This document shows positions 26,326-37,027 of a stretch of 64,000 bases of DNA, piece after piece. Every line of letters starts with the position of its first letter. The stretch's first letter is position 1. The notes under the pieces were generated by a model. That model did not search any database. It worked only from the letters and a program-made list of their open reading frames with translations, and was not told the DNA's origin. Source of the stretch: Acanthaster planci (lineage: Eukaryota; Echinodermata; Asteroidea; Valvatida; Acanthasteridae); the NCBI RefSeq assembly GCF_001949145.1, contig NW_019091565.1:332066-396065 (forward strand). The letters run 5' to 3'. The position numbers and the translations under genes are program-made.

Positions 26326-27144
26326 TTATTCTGGGTAAAGGAGAAAGCCACTGAATGATATGTAGCGCATGAGGGTACAATAGGCCCTACCGTTTATTGC
26401 CAGATACACCAAGTCTCCACGTTGAAGAACCAGCACAGCGCTCCCAGACACCTGCATAGCGCTTCTTGTACCAGTGTTGAGACCAGAAATAACTGTCCTC
26501 TTGTTTTTTCTAAGCAGAACATCCAGCATACCGTATCTGGTATCTTTACGCAGAGAAAACATGAACACGTAGGTGCCTGCTACATCACATGTGAATGTAC
26601 CATTCGCAAGATCGAAGCTAGTACCAAGAAGTGTCTCGGTCTCCTCAAAGGCCAAAGGAGTATCGTAGCTCCTGTAAGTATCCGACGCGCTTGTTCGAGT
26701 CACAGTAAATGCTACCCGATGGATGGAGTTACTTGAAGTCTCCCCCGGCTCACCTTTCTGACCTTTGACACGAACCTCCCTTCTTGGTCCAACTAAACCG
26801 GGAGGACCTCTGGGACCTATCTTGCCAGGTAGGCCTATTCCGTCGTTCCCTTTGGGTCCCTGGATTCCGTGTGCTCCCTGCTCACCGACAGGTCCAATAG
26901 GACCAACGTCACCTGGCTCACCTGTGTCGCCCTTTGGCCCCGCAGGGCCATAATGGCCTGGGTTGCCTGGCAAACCTGGTATGCCAGGGGTCGCGGCAGG
27001 CCCCTGGCAACACATCGGACACACCTGAGACCCACTGGGACCATCACCGTCCTCGTGAACGGGCTCGGTTATTGCAGCTCGAAGCTTGATGGAGTTACCC
27101 AAAAGGATGGCGACACAAAAGATTGTTGCAGAACAAATTTGCAT
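26326..27144 (-). CDS. Secreted collagen-like C1q-domain protein (copy 2)
   Basis: A 272-residue paralogue of the gene at 563-1390 with the same plan: signal peptide (about 1-20), cysteine cluster CPMCCQGP, Gly-X-Y collagen region, then a C1q head with [16 protein letters not shown] and final SGFLLYPE. I place the start at 27144, because this ATG directly follows the acceptor TATTTCCAG exactly as in copy 1; an in-frame ATG 28 codons upstream lies in the intron. In the collagen region two obligatory glycines are arginine (GPRREVRVKG where copy 1 has [10 protein letters not shown]), which should locally disturb the triple helix. A minus-strand AATAAA overlaps the stop codon (26324-26329). It is expected to be secreted and to trimerise; the ligand is unknown. 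Confidence 0.92.
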   Translation of the reverse strand: MQICSATIFCVAILLGNSIKLRAAITEPVHEDGDGPSGSQVCPMCCQGPAATPGIPGLPGNPGHYGPAGPKGDTGEPGDVGPIGPVGEQGAHGIQGPKGNDGIGLPGKIGPRGPPGLVGPRREVRVKGQKGEPGETSSNSIHRVAFTVTRTSASDTYRSYDTPLAFEETETLLGTSFDLANGTFTCDVAGTYVFMFSLRKDTRYGMLDVLLRKNKRTVISGLNTGTRSAMQVSGSAVLVLQRGDLVYLAINGRAYCTLMRYISFSGFLLYPE

Positions 27145-27615
27145 CTGGAAATAATAATTTGAAAGACACATCATGTAAGTTAAAGAAAAATAGACAAAAC
27201 GAAGGAGAGAATGGGAAAGGAAAAACAATCTTGCAGAATTTCCAAAAGAACAACTATGTCAGTACTTGCACTCATGACACAACCGTATGTTAGCTACGTA
27301 TTCCCTCATGAGTAAAATAGCTTTCAAGTCAGGATTTTCAAACCAATTATAACAATTTGGTAAAAGTGCACAGAAATTTGGGGACCAAAACAATGTTTAT
27401 TGTATTTGTGGTTATTAAAGCAGGGTTTAACAATAACGTGTCTGTGCAGAATTTGGAGCCGAACCTTACAGAGTAGCATCGACCAAGGAATTGGAAATAT
27501 TTATGTAATAGGATGAATTTCGTGCCCCCATTTTTTTTTAAAATCCTAACTCCCCCATAAGTAGGCCATACAATTTCTTAGAAATGTGTGGGTTGCTTAG
27601 CAGCGCGTGTGGGCA

Positions 27616-27642
27616 GGTTGGTAGCAGAACTTGCTACCAACC
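27616..27642. repeat. Perfect 11-bp hairpin
   Basis: GGTTGGTAGCA and its exact complement TGCTACCAACC are separated by a 5-nt loop (GAACT). It sits at the left side of a roughly 0.6-kb block (27.55-28.2 kb) that looks like inactive repeat DNA with a T-rich end, so it may be a terminal or packaging structure of an unidentified retroelement. Confidence 0.6.
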
Positions 27643-29052
27643 AGAAGAGTCCTTGAGGAAGAGGGGATAAATTCAGTGGCCAGTGACCTTCCACTTTACT
27701 TTGCTAGTGGACTGATCAGAGACTGTTCTGTTGTCTCTGTGATCTCTCCTTCCATCGAACCTGCCATACTTAGAAATTTGTCCCTGTCCTGCTCTAGGCA
27801 AAGATATCACCAGAGTAACTACAGAAGAACCTATTGAGCTGCACCTGCATATACTGCTGGACATGCGAGTGGTTTGGACCAGAGCCACTTGAATTCCGTT
27901 CCCACACCGGATTTAGTCACGGGGAAGGAGGGACTGTGCTTTTGAACATTGAACATCATCTGCACTAATAGCCCAACACATCTTCGGCATCCGTTCAAGC
28001 CCCTTGTACCGCAAGTCCTTCTACTGCAAGCTCTACAGCTACTTGCCAAGTCAAGCCAAGTCTAGTCATCCCCACCTTCACCACATGGCTAGGCCCTTTA
28101 TTCATTTTCATTGTTAATTCATTTTATTTTATGTGAAATGGAAACCCTGTTTTTTTCTCATTATTAAATATATTTATTCTCTAAAGGGAGGATATTTGTA
28201 TATTCGTTCAGCGTACGAAAACTTTTCCCTATCTAAGCCGGAAACGAACTAATTCTCACTGGTTGGCTGATAATAAAAGGCGTAAACTAGTAAACTAATA
28301 AATAATGTAAGCAGGTGTCGTGATTACCATAATATGCCCGCTACATACATTACCCCACCTATGAAAAGAATGGATGGGTAATGCCATCCTTTTGTCCTCC
28401 AATTACCAAAATACTAGTTAAAACGAAAAATGACACGGCATTCTGATCGCGTTCAAAACTTCGAGCAAACTAGTAAAAAATGATGCAAACCAAAACTGCA
28501 CCACCTGTGTCAAATGTTTTCCTCCCACTTTTCACTAATGAACTTCATTTCAAATTTTTAATTCCGATATCGACAAAAAATGGCACTTTTTAACTATCGG
28601 TAGTTAGAGTTGAGAAACCAAGGAAACTTGGTCAACTGGACGGCAACACTGCAGTGGCCACTAATTTTGGCACCAAGTCCAAGACCTTAAAAGCAACTCA
28701 GAAATTTAAAGAAAAATCAAAGTTCAACATGAAACAATCTCTATGAATCAACCACTTTAGACTTCCTTTATTAAATTAAGTTGTAGCCAGGACTCATTCA
28801 CACACTTCCAGCTAAAGAACATAATAAAAATCCTGATACCAATAAAGGGTATTAACGTGTTTATTTTATCTGTGTCAAAAATGATTAAACTTTTCTGTGA
28901 CGTTCAAAGTGTAGGTTATGTTTTGCGCGAATTTACAGTTAGCAGTGGATCGTAACAAACCTGCAGTTATTGTAGTTCCGTAACAACGAAAAGATTACCC
29001 TCGTGTCCCCCCCACTCGTTTTGGTCAAGGCAGTTGTGACTGGGGGGAGAGT

Positions 29053-29262
29053 TAAACTGTTGTTGTTTATTTATTTAAGTTAGGAAGAAGGTCCAGTCTT
29101 AGAGGCAGGAGGAAACGGGAGTACCCGCAAAAACCTGCGAGAGTGAATATGGACTGGAAGCCAAATGCACAAAGCCTGGGCCAAGCCGGGACTTGAACCC
29201 GGGCCTCATTGGTGCAAAGCAAAGATGAAAGAACCGCTACGCTCACACGCTCACCCCCCACC
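29053..29262 (-). mobile_element. tRNA-derived SINE
   Basis: Read on the minus strand, an A-box-like TGAGCGTAGCGGT is followed at tRNA spacing by a perfect B box GGTTCAAGTCC (29189-29199). After it come a non-tRNA body and a simple tail of AAATAAATAAACAACAACAG type. This head-body-tail plan is that of a SINE transcribed by RNA polymerase III. No clear target-site duplication was identified. Confidence 0.65.
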
Positions 29263-29618
29263 CCCAACCTAACCCCATGTTTTCAGTGAGTAAATTATGT
29301 TGTGGAAAGTGGGAAGCTGAACTAATAAGACTGCCATGATGGGGAAGCGGGGGGAGGGAGAGTTGGACTATATCCGGAGTAAGGAAAAAACTAGTAGGGG
29401 GAAGAAAGGTTGAAATGGTTATTGTGGAGCATTTTTTTTTCAGGACTGCGAAAAACAAGGCCGGGGAGGGAATTAAATAATGTTAGAATTGGCAAAATTA
29501 GTCAGTCTGAGCCGAGCTGCCGAGGAGTTCGAATCGGGTTGAATTCTATAGCCTGGACAAGGATCTCTTGGTTTGGGCATACCTTTCCTCAGGGTTTGTT
29601 TTTTTTTCTGGGAAACCC

Positions 29619-29860
29619 TGTATAACATTCCTCAATTTCACTGAGTTCTGTGGTGGTTTTAGTCCGGAAGGTTTCTCTGCTATGGCTCACGTATAATAAT
29701 GAATCCAAGGCGGAAGAGGAAGAGAATACTTGTAAATGTACAATCCAGTACGGAGTGTTGACTGCACGCTGATGAAGTTGATATAGCATTCCTCAATTTC
29801 ATTGAGTCCTGTGACGGTTTTAAACCGCCAGGTTTTGCTGCAATGGCACACGTACAATTA
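29619..29860. repeat. Diverged direct repeat
   Basis: About 75 bp starting CATTCCTCAATTTCA at 29624 recurs, with substitutions, at 29786. Shared words include TGAGT, CTGTG, GGTTTTA, CTGC and CACGTA. The second copy ends at a perfect 14-bp palindrome ATTATACGTATAAT (29860-29873). It may be two halves of a small inactive transposon. Confidence 0.5.
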
Positions 29861-32800
29861 TTATACGTATAATTAGTCATTGAGAGTATGTATTTAGCAC
29901 TGACGATGTTGACTACACGAATAATGTCAGTGTTTCACGTACGTAGCTAAAACCAAATGGAACAAAGGTGTGCACTCAGGCAAAGGGTTTAATAGAGAGC
30001 GTCGTACACTCGGGACTCCATTTAAATGTGTATCAGAAATCTATCCCGATAATTGCCGCTCAAGGGAGTGATGACTCAATAAATTAGAACCTATTTTGCA
30101 AAGGAATGAAATAATTGGGGAGGCAAAGGACAAAAATAAACAAATCTAGATGCTTTAGAACTGTAATCTGATCCACACATGTATACAAATGTACCAGCTG
30201 CACAATTACCTCCGCCAGAAAAAATCCATAACATGATTTTTACGGCTTTAATTTTGAGAGGCACACTCTATCAGCTTTATTAAACAATAATTATTGTCCT
30301 AAATACGCCAATCTGATTACATTTTATAGATTTACATCAATATCACGAACACTATGTAGAGTCATATGCTATCCCCCTGCCGCTTTCCCTATCCCATAAT
30401 TTCGGCTTCGATACAGGTGGGAGTCATTCAACTATTTTAAAAAATGGTCGAGTGTTTAGTCGAAACTTCTGAAGAGGTTAGACTTTGGCTGGTCTCGCAT
30501 TTCCCTGTGGTATTTTTATATCGCGGAAAACGAATGAAGTCACACAAGACGTTACAATTTCAGGGTTATGTAACCAGTTGACTATAGCAAGTCTACGGTT
30601 TAATATTAAAAATGGATCCATTGTATCGCAAAACCTATTTACTACCAGTGGCATGAAATTGTGCCGGAAATTGGGGGGTAGGGTGGAGAAAGGTGGGGGA
30701 TGACTTGCCCGGCCATGAAAATTTGAAAGACGTAGGGGGGGGACACCCTATGACTCTATAATCACAGAAGTCCCCTAATCCACTAATAGAGCCTAAAAGT
30801 TGACCCTTGATGGCGCGCTTCCGGAACTCTTGGATAGGAAAAATAACATGCAAAGATTTTAGAATTTGTAATATTTTTCGTTCAGTTACTGTTTTACCCT
30901 CCGAAAAGCCATTGGGATGTTAAAAAATCCCAATTGTCAAGTTTTTTTCAAAGACATTTTCAATTTTCGTTCGATTAAGCTGAATTTTTTAAAGGGACTT
31001 GAAGTCTTGAAGCATATATATAAAGTGAGGATTAGGGTTAACAGCTGATGAGTACCTAGCCTTGACAGACAGGCACTCCACTCTTGCCCATGCATTCCTA
31101 TGGGAAAGCTTGGCCCTGCAGGCCCAACCAGTAACGAGCTGGCTGTGTCTGTGCTTGTGCCGCCTTGGCAGTTATAAACAATCCCAGACCTTTTTGCCTC
31201 TGGCTTCTTTGTTGAAGGGCTATTCTATGGAAGGTAATTCATGTCTTGGGCTTCACTGGGGGAGGGGGCCTATGTGGCCAAAGTGGGGATCGGCTTATAA
31301 ATGTGGTCAAGTGGCTGCAATGTACATGTGGACCTAGTACCAGCCCCCCTCCCCCGAAAATGTAACATAAAAGTCATGTGTTTCCTGGAACTCGAATAAT
31401 CCATATAAAGGGAATAAAGGTGCTTTAGGCTTCTCCCAAGGCGGGTGTTTACTTTCTGAGTGGATATAGAATCCATCCATGTGGGTTATACCCGTTTTTC
31501 CAAAAAATACTTTGCTCCAAGGGTTAAAAATATGCATTTCGTTTTGATCCAATTAAAGTCTCGATCCTATACGTGTTGATGCTTTTAAAATTTGCTTTGA
31601 TGATTTGTCATACAGGTTACAGCTTTAAGGTTAATTATTCGTTATCATCATTATCATCGTTAAAACAACCACCTCAAATTGTTTACAAGGAAATTCAATG
31701 CCGTCGAGGTAAAGTGTATTGTGGACTGGAAATTTCACCAGTGCGAAAATGTGGTGTCTTTAAGTATGCTTAAATATATTATTTCAAAGTTATTGTTCCA
31801 AAGCATGCAGGGAAGATTGCCAGTCCTAACCCAGAAAAGAAAACCCACAAGAAAAATGTTGGACAACAAAACAAACAGAGGAAACAGGAAACGCAGATAC
31901 GAAGTCTTAATTTTAAATTCTTGGATCAAAAATGATATTTTCTTAGAATCACAGAGAGTCGTGTCAGAGTGATGTAAGTCGGGAGGACACCGTTCAGTCT
32001 GTATAATGTTCTTGTGTGAAATTGTTAACGAGAAATTTGCTCTTTCAAAACATTTCTGAAAAAAAGTTGCTCTAAACACGAAATTGCCAAAGGCAAAGGA
32101 AACCTTCGATTGCCAAGCATCGAATATCTAATATTTTTTATTTACAAATGAATGCAACATTAAAGTTCGGTGCCTCAGATTGCATCAGTGTTTTGCTTAA
32201 GAATATTTAAATTCATATTAGCTTCAAAACCAAATAAATACATGTAAACAATATTGCTATTGCTATCAATGTTTGTTGAAACACCAAGGTGCAATTTCAA
32301 GGACTTTAATAAATTATTTGCATACCTCATGGTCCTTTAAAAAATTCCAAACAAACGTAAAATGGCCATCCTGGTACAAAGAGCGTAGAAAAGTGTCATG
32401 TCCCAGTCGAATGATTCCTGCCGACAAAATCTAGCCCTTTCGAGCGACACACCCAAGCATAGAGTAGGTCCTATGGGCTATTCGTCCGTTAAGTCGGCGA
32501 ATAGGTGCTACTCTCAGAGTAGAAAAAATTAAGGAAAAGGGAAAGGGGAAGAAGAAAGGCAGGCACGGGGAGAGAGGGAAAGGGAAGCGTGGTCCATCGG
32601 AGAATTCCAATGGACGGTCGTCGGAGTTTATGGCTACACGCCCGTGTTAAATCATATCGAAATAATTATGCGTATCATTCTGGAGTTCAATATCAACAAA
32701 TGACTGCTAAAGCTCCTCAGTCATTGATTTTCGTGCGAATTTAGATAGCTGAATGCAGCCGAGATCTTCTTTCAGACACCTATGAATAATTTTCAATTTA

Positions 32801-33199
32801 GTTCTAGAGTGCCAATTCTAAATCCCTGTTGAATAAAAGAAAATCAAGAGAATCGTGAAACAGGACGATCTATTCAAAAGTTTGCGCCTCGGTTGCATTT
32901 ATCAATGAAAATGATTTTTTAACATGTTTGGTCGCAGGAAAAGAACATCTTGTCGACTGGATTCACGAGCAATTACCCAAGTGTCTTTTGAAAAGAAAGA
33001 TACAATTGCCAAACCCAGTATGTTTCTGCACAATGTTTATAGACAGTCTACAAAATAGAACGAATCAGAGTAACAGTTTTCAACCACATGCATATCTTAC
33101 AGTTATTTTTATTATTATTTTTTGTAAGAGGTATAGCAAAAGAGCCCAATAATTTCAATACAAGATTTGCAGATTGTTTATATATATATTACAAATTAT

Positions 33200-35170
33200 A
33201 GTTCTTGAATTTGTTTTGAGCATAATTGTGCTAATAAACACTCACCTTGTAAATTCTTGCTCGAAATCTGCGCTTTCAGGATGCTGTCTGGAACTGGAGA
33301 TGAGCAGTAGTCGTTCTGAGGGGCACAGCGGCCGCTCACGCCTTTAAACTGGCAAGCCATTTCCGGAGCAGTGACTGGTAAGCTTGGCCTCGTTGTTGGT
33401 TGGACCCCAGCAGCTGTCACTCAAACACATCACCGACTCACATCTGATGAGCGGAAGTTCTGTTAAAGTTATTTCTACTCCATTTGTACTTGTATCAGCG
33501 ACACAATCAATTGACCAAGTCTAACTGGTGGATATTAATGGTGGTGGTGCATGAATAAAATATGTTCTTTTGACTGACACGCAAGAACTTTTCTGTTACA
33601 AACCACTCTCTTTCTGGTCACCGATTGGGATTGGTGGATGGAACATGACTGTTAGCTGGGTGCGATTCATTTAGTGGCGTGCCATTTATAACTACTGTGC
33701 AAAATACAATTGGCTGTTTTGCAAGAGGTGGTTCAATTAGGACAAACTTAAAGTTGAACAAAAAGAACTGAACCAAAATTGAAGATGCACTCACATTTAA
33801 AAATATTATAACCAGCAAGTTATTATGACGGTTCCCAATTATATTGATGTGATGCCTTTTTTATACCATCAACTTCAGTGTAGCGATTCTGCACTAGTTA
33901 TGCATGCATGTTTAATGATTACCGGCTAAATTATCAAAAAATGCAGATTCCTAGCATCACCTCCTTTGCGGAAAAATTCACCAACTAGCGCCACATTACT
34001 CGACACCCTGGAAGTAAAACACAGGACATGCATAACTGAAGCCTTTGGCTTTGTGCCTCTTTACCAAATAATACGGACACGGCTACCAGTTGTTTCTAAA
34101 TATTCAAAGTAGGCATGCTGAACCTACATCCCCATCAAAACAATTTCCCAAAATGTCAACTTAGTTTGATCACAATGCAACGTTGCGCAGTATGACGTCA
34201 TATAACCAAGGACATCATTTGTTAATTAATTCTACGGCTCTCATTTCTGCCTGACCCACAATGTTGACTCTGACCGAGAAAAGCTCTCTCATGCCTTCAC
34301 CATGTCTGGGATTTCCTACCCCTCCCAAAAAATTACTCTTCATAACTTTTGAGGTCAATCAAGTGAATTGTTTTACCCACATTTTCCATACCGACCCTCC
34401 CTCTAGACAAAAGAAACGAGAAGTGTAGGACCATCATATGGACTCTCTAATTGTAAGAACAAAGCTTATAGAGGCAAAATGAAGAAAAACTCAAAAGAAT
34501 CCAACACTATTTGGGAGAATCGATGAAAAAGTCTGGTTCATTTACATCTGACATCTTACATGAAAGTCATTTTATGGCTTGTGTGCTAGTATTTCAAATC
34601 GTGTATACCCTCGAACAATGAAATTCATGCCAATGTAAGATGATAAATTCCACACATGAGAAAACGAAGTCCGGAGTCTGAGGCCACAGTTTGCTGGTTT
34701 ACAGCATCAGTCTAAATTCTTTAACCCACATCACAGGCCCAGTTTTTGCCATGCGGCCATTATAGACAAAACTATAGCTAACCATGAGTACAAAGTCAAA
34801 TGAATAATTCAGAAACTACGAAAAACTCATGAATATTAAAATACTGAGAAAACAAAAAAATCACATCTACAAAGTAAAAATGATCATATTGAGGTGACCC
34901 ACTCCAACGACGGTAAATGCTTTTAATTAAACAATAAACTGGTATTCATCAGTCGCTGGTGGCATGGCCCGGGCGAAAGTGTGTCAAGATATGTGAAGGA
35001 AACGTGTTAATGACATTACAACCAGCATTCCAACGGCTCTCTGAAGAGATTGAAATGTATAAAGTGTACATTTATGTATGTACGTGCAATTCTTTTAATA
35101 CTTCCTGTTAAAATGCATTCAGAGATTTACTTACAATATTAGTCTATTGCTCTCCGAAGATGCATAGAGG
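33200..35170. repeat. Segmental duplication, C1q promoter block, copy 2
   Basis: Partner of about 6760-9100, in the same order and orientation relative to its C1q and peptidase genes. It is slightly shorter because of many small deletions. Confidence 0.8.
33246..33360 (-). promoter_or_regulatory. Promoter and non-coding first exon of C1q copy 2
   Basis: The TATA-like TTTAAA (33343-33348), the GC-rich box GCGGCCGC and the donor TTTACAAG|GTGAGT (last exon base 33246) match those of copy 1. Their conservation in sequence and spacing, in contrast to the diverged surroundings, supports a functional first exon 6.1 kb from the coding exon. Confidence 0.5.
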
Positions 35171-37027
35171 CTGCATCATTTGGATAGACTCATCCTGGTT
35201 CGCCTTGCGTAATTTAGTTGGCAACTAGATTTTCTAGTTAGCTTGATGAAATACATTGAAAGAGACACATCTGGGTTCATTGGGACATTGAGCTGCGCAG
35301 GTGTTGATGTTGATGACTGGAAACTCGCATACCACGTGACCCATCAAGAAGGATGATGGAAGTCGCCAAGACCACAACTGAAAATCAACATCGCCGATTG
35401 GATACTTGCATGCTGTCGCTACCGCAGACCCACTGCCTCTCAGTGTTCATGTCATGGCAATCGATCCAGTGGTCCTCCCAGTTGTCTTCAATCAAGCTCT
35501 TGATGAAATCATTTTCTGCCTGTGACCAAGGAACCATTATCTCTCTGCAGCTGCATCTATCCCGTGCTTCAGTCGAGTTCAACAGTTGGTTGAAACGAGT
35601 GTAGCAGGTATCACCCCACTTACTCAACATGGGCCGCAGTTCAGTCGCATTTTGCCAAGATGTGACTGCAAGCAGTACATGACCCAAAAAACCTGCCGGT
35701 TTTCAGTGACATGATCAATTTTCTTTTTTTCATTAAGAGGCAGAGTCAAGAACGCTGTTTTCATGTACGACTGAAATTTTAGAGGCAATTGTGTCAATCA
35801 GAGTGCAGACTTTTAGGCTTTGTGGAAAAGGCAGCCAGACAGTATGTGGTCTACAGCTATCAAATGACTGCAGCCAATTTTTAGCACCTGCCTTAGAGTG
35901 CTGTTATTTTTGAATGGGATGGATCACACGTGCTTCAATAGATGGTGCACTTTGTGAACTGTGACAATTTCAGTCTATTAAAGTGCTCACCAAAAGCTAT
36001 TGGCTTAAATTATTTAAGTGTAATAATGGAGCAAACAGTGTATACTAAGTGTATATTATGCTTTTTGTCAGATGCTCAGAGGAAGGTCTGGACAAACTTA
36101 CATCAGAACTGGCAAAATCATGTTTTGAAGATCGACAGGTAGTTTTTCTTGCACATTATTAGCGCTGATCAGTTGCATTAAGGTACGTTTGAAAACTAAT
36201 CAGATAATCATACTAATCCATTACTTACAATCACGCCCTCTACAAGATCGACGGGACAGTGATGTAACCAGGGGCGGAGCATACAGAAGGGCAGTTTGAA
36301 AGGATACAAATTTTACCAGCAACTTTGGAACACCGATGGAAGCCATACAAGGAAAACCAAATGATAAAAAGAATAAAACGAAATCAGTTGAATTCCCTCT
36401 TCTACATGACCTGGCTTCATTGGGCTAGATTTGAATTTTATTTCTTCTCCATTCTTTCATTCAACAAAAGGAGAGCGGCTCTAACCATACCTCCCGTTCC
36501 CCTTTCATACCACTTCGGCGTCACGAGATGAGGCTACATGACCAAATGCGCGTCTGTGCTCAACGAAGTTGCGCACATTGCGCACTCGTATGATTTGGTT
36601 TGTTTACCACGGTGATTATTAAGTCAAACAGGAAAATTAAGGTCATGCAGTAAGGTCCCTCCACTCTACTACGCTCCAGCGTCGTTCTCTGTGTGCATGG
36701 AAAATCTGGCTCTTGTAGTTCTCCCCTCTTGTACTCTACCCTGTCAAACAATAATAAACAACTTCAGACAGGCCTACATACGCTCGTGACTACAAATTGG
36801 TCTTGTGACTGAGCGAAGGGCACTCACGTGGGCCTGACTGTTTCATGTTCACGCCTCCCGGCGAATGTTTAAAACTGGCGTGAGAAGTAGATAATGTCAT
36901 TGTTGACGAGCCTCCTGAAGTGGATATTTTTGAGAACAGTGCAGGAGAGACCAGACTGACAGCAACACAAGCTTTGGCAGTCTTCCAATTTATGTCATCA
37001 GCTGTGTTACTCTGTCGATTTGTCACA
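33560..37027. other. Intergenic stretch before the second peptidase gene
   Basis: The left half is duplicated promoter-block DNA (to about 35170) and the right end (36575-37027) is the duplicated peptidase 5' flank. Between them lies unit-2-specific DNA with a lectin-domain relic (35385-35687) and nothing else I can name. Confidence 0.5.
35385..35687 (-). pseudogene. C-type lectin domain relic
   Basis: A minus-strand frame of about 100 codons holds a recognisable stretch of C-type lectin fold: KWGDTCYTRF, ARDRC, SQAENDFIKSLI and HDMNTERQWV follow in family order. Key positions have decayed: the usual WIGL is WIDC and the WVW segment is WVC, and the frame stops before the ligand-binding loop and last cysteines. 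There is no ATG-led signal peptide or assigned flanking exon. A broken single exon of a secreted or membrane lectin is the best reading. Confidence 0.55.

Larger units (their letters stand above)
27145..33245 (-). other. Inferred 6.1-kb first intron of C1q copy 2
   Basis: Bounded by the acceptor next to the C1q ATG and the GTGAGT donor at 33245-33240 on the minus strand. It contains a perfect hairpin (27616-27642), a tRNA-derived SINE (29053-29262), a diverged direct repeat (29619-29860) and a polypurine tract (about 32520-32592). No coding exon was recognised. Confidence 0.45.

Noticed and set aside
26765-26953. Plus-strand Gly/Pro-rich open frame opposite the C1q collagen region (also 1042-1317)
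   Set aside because: Antisense shadows of collagen GGN-CCN codons; the minus-strand reading has the domains, start and splice context.
27144-27228. Upstream in-frame ATG extending C1q copy 2 by 28 residues
   Set aside because: The extension lies across a splice acceptor that is conserved with copy 1; the ATG at 27144 is directly followed by the signal peptide.
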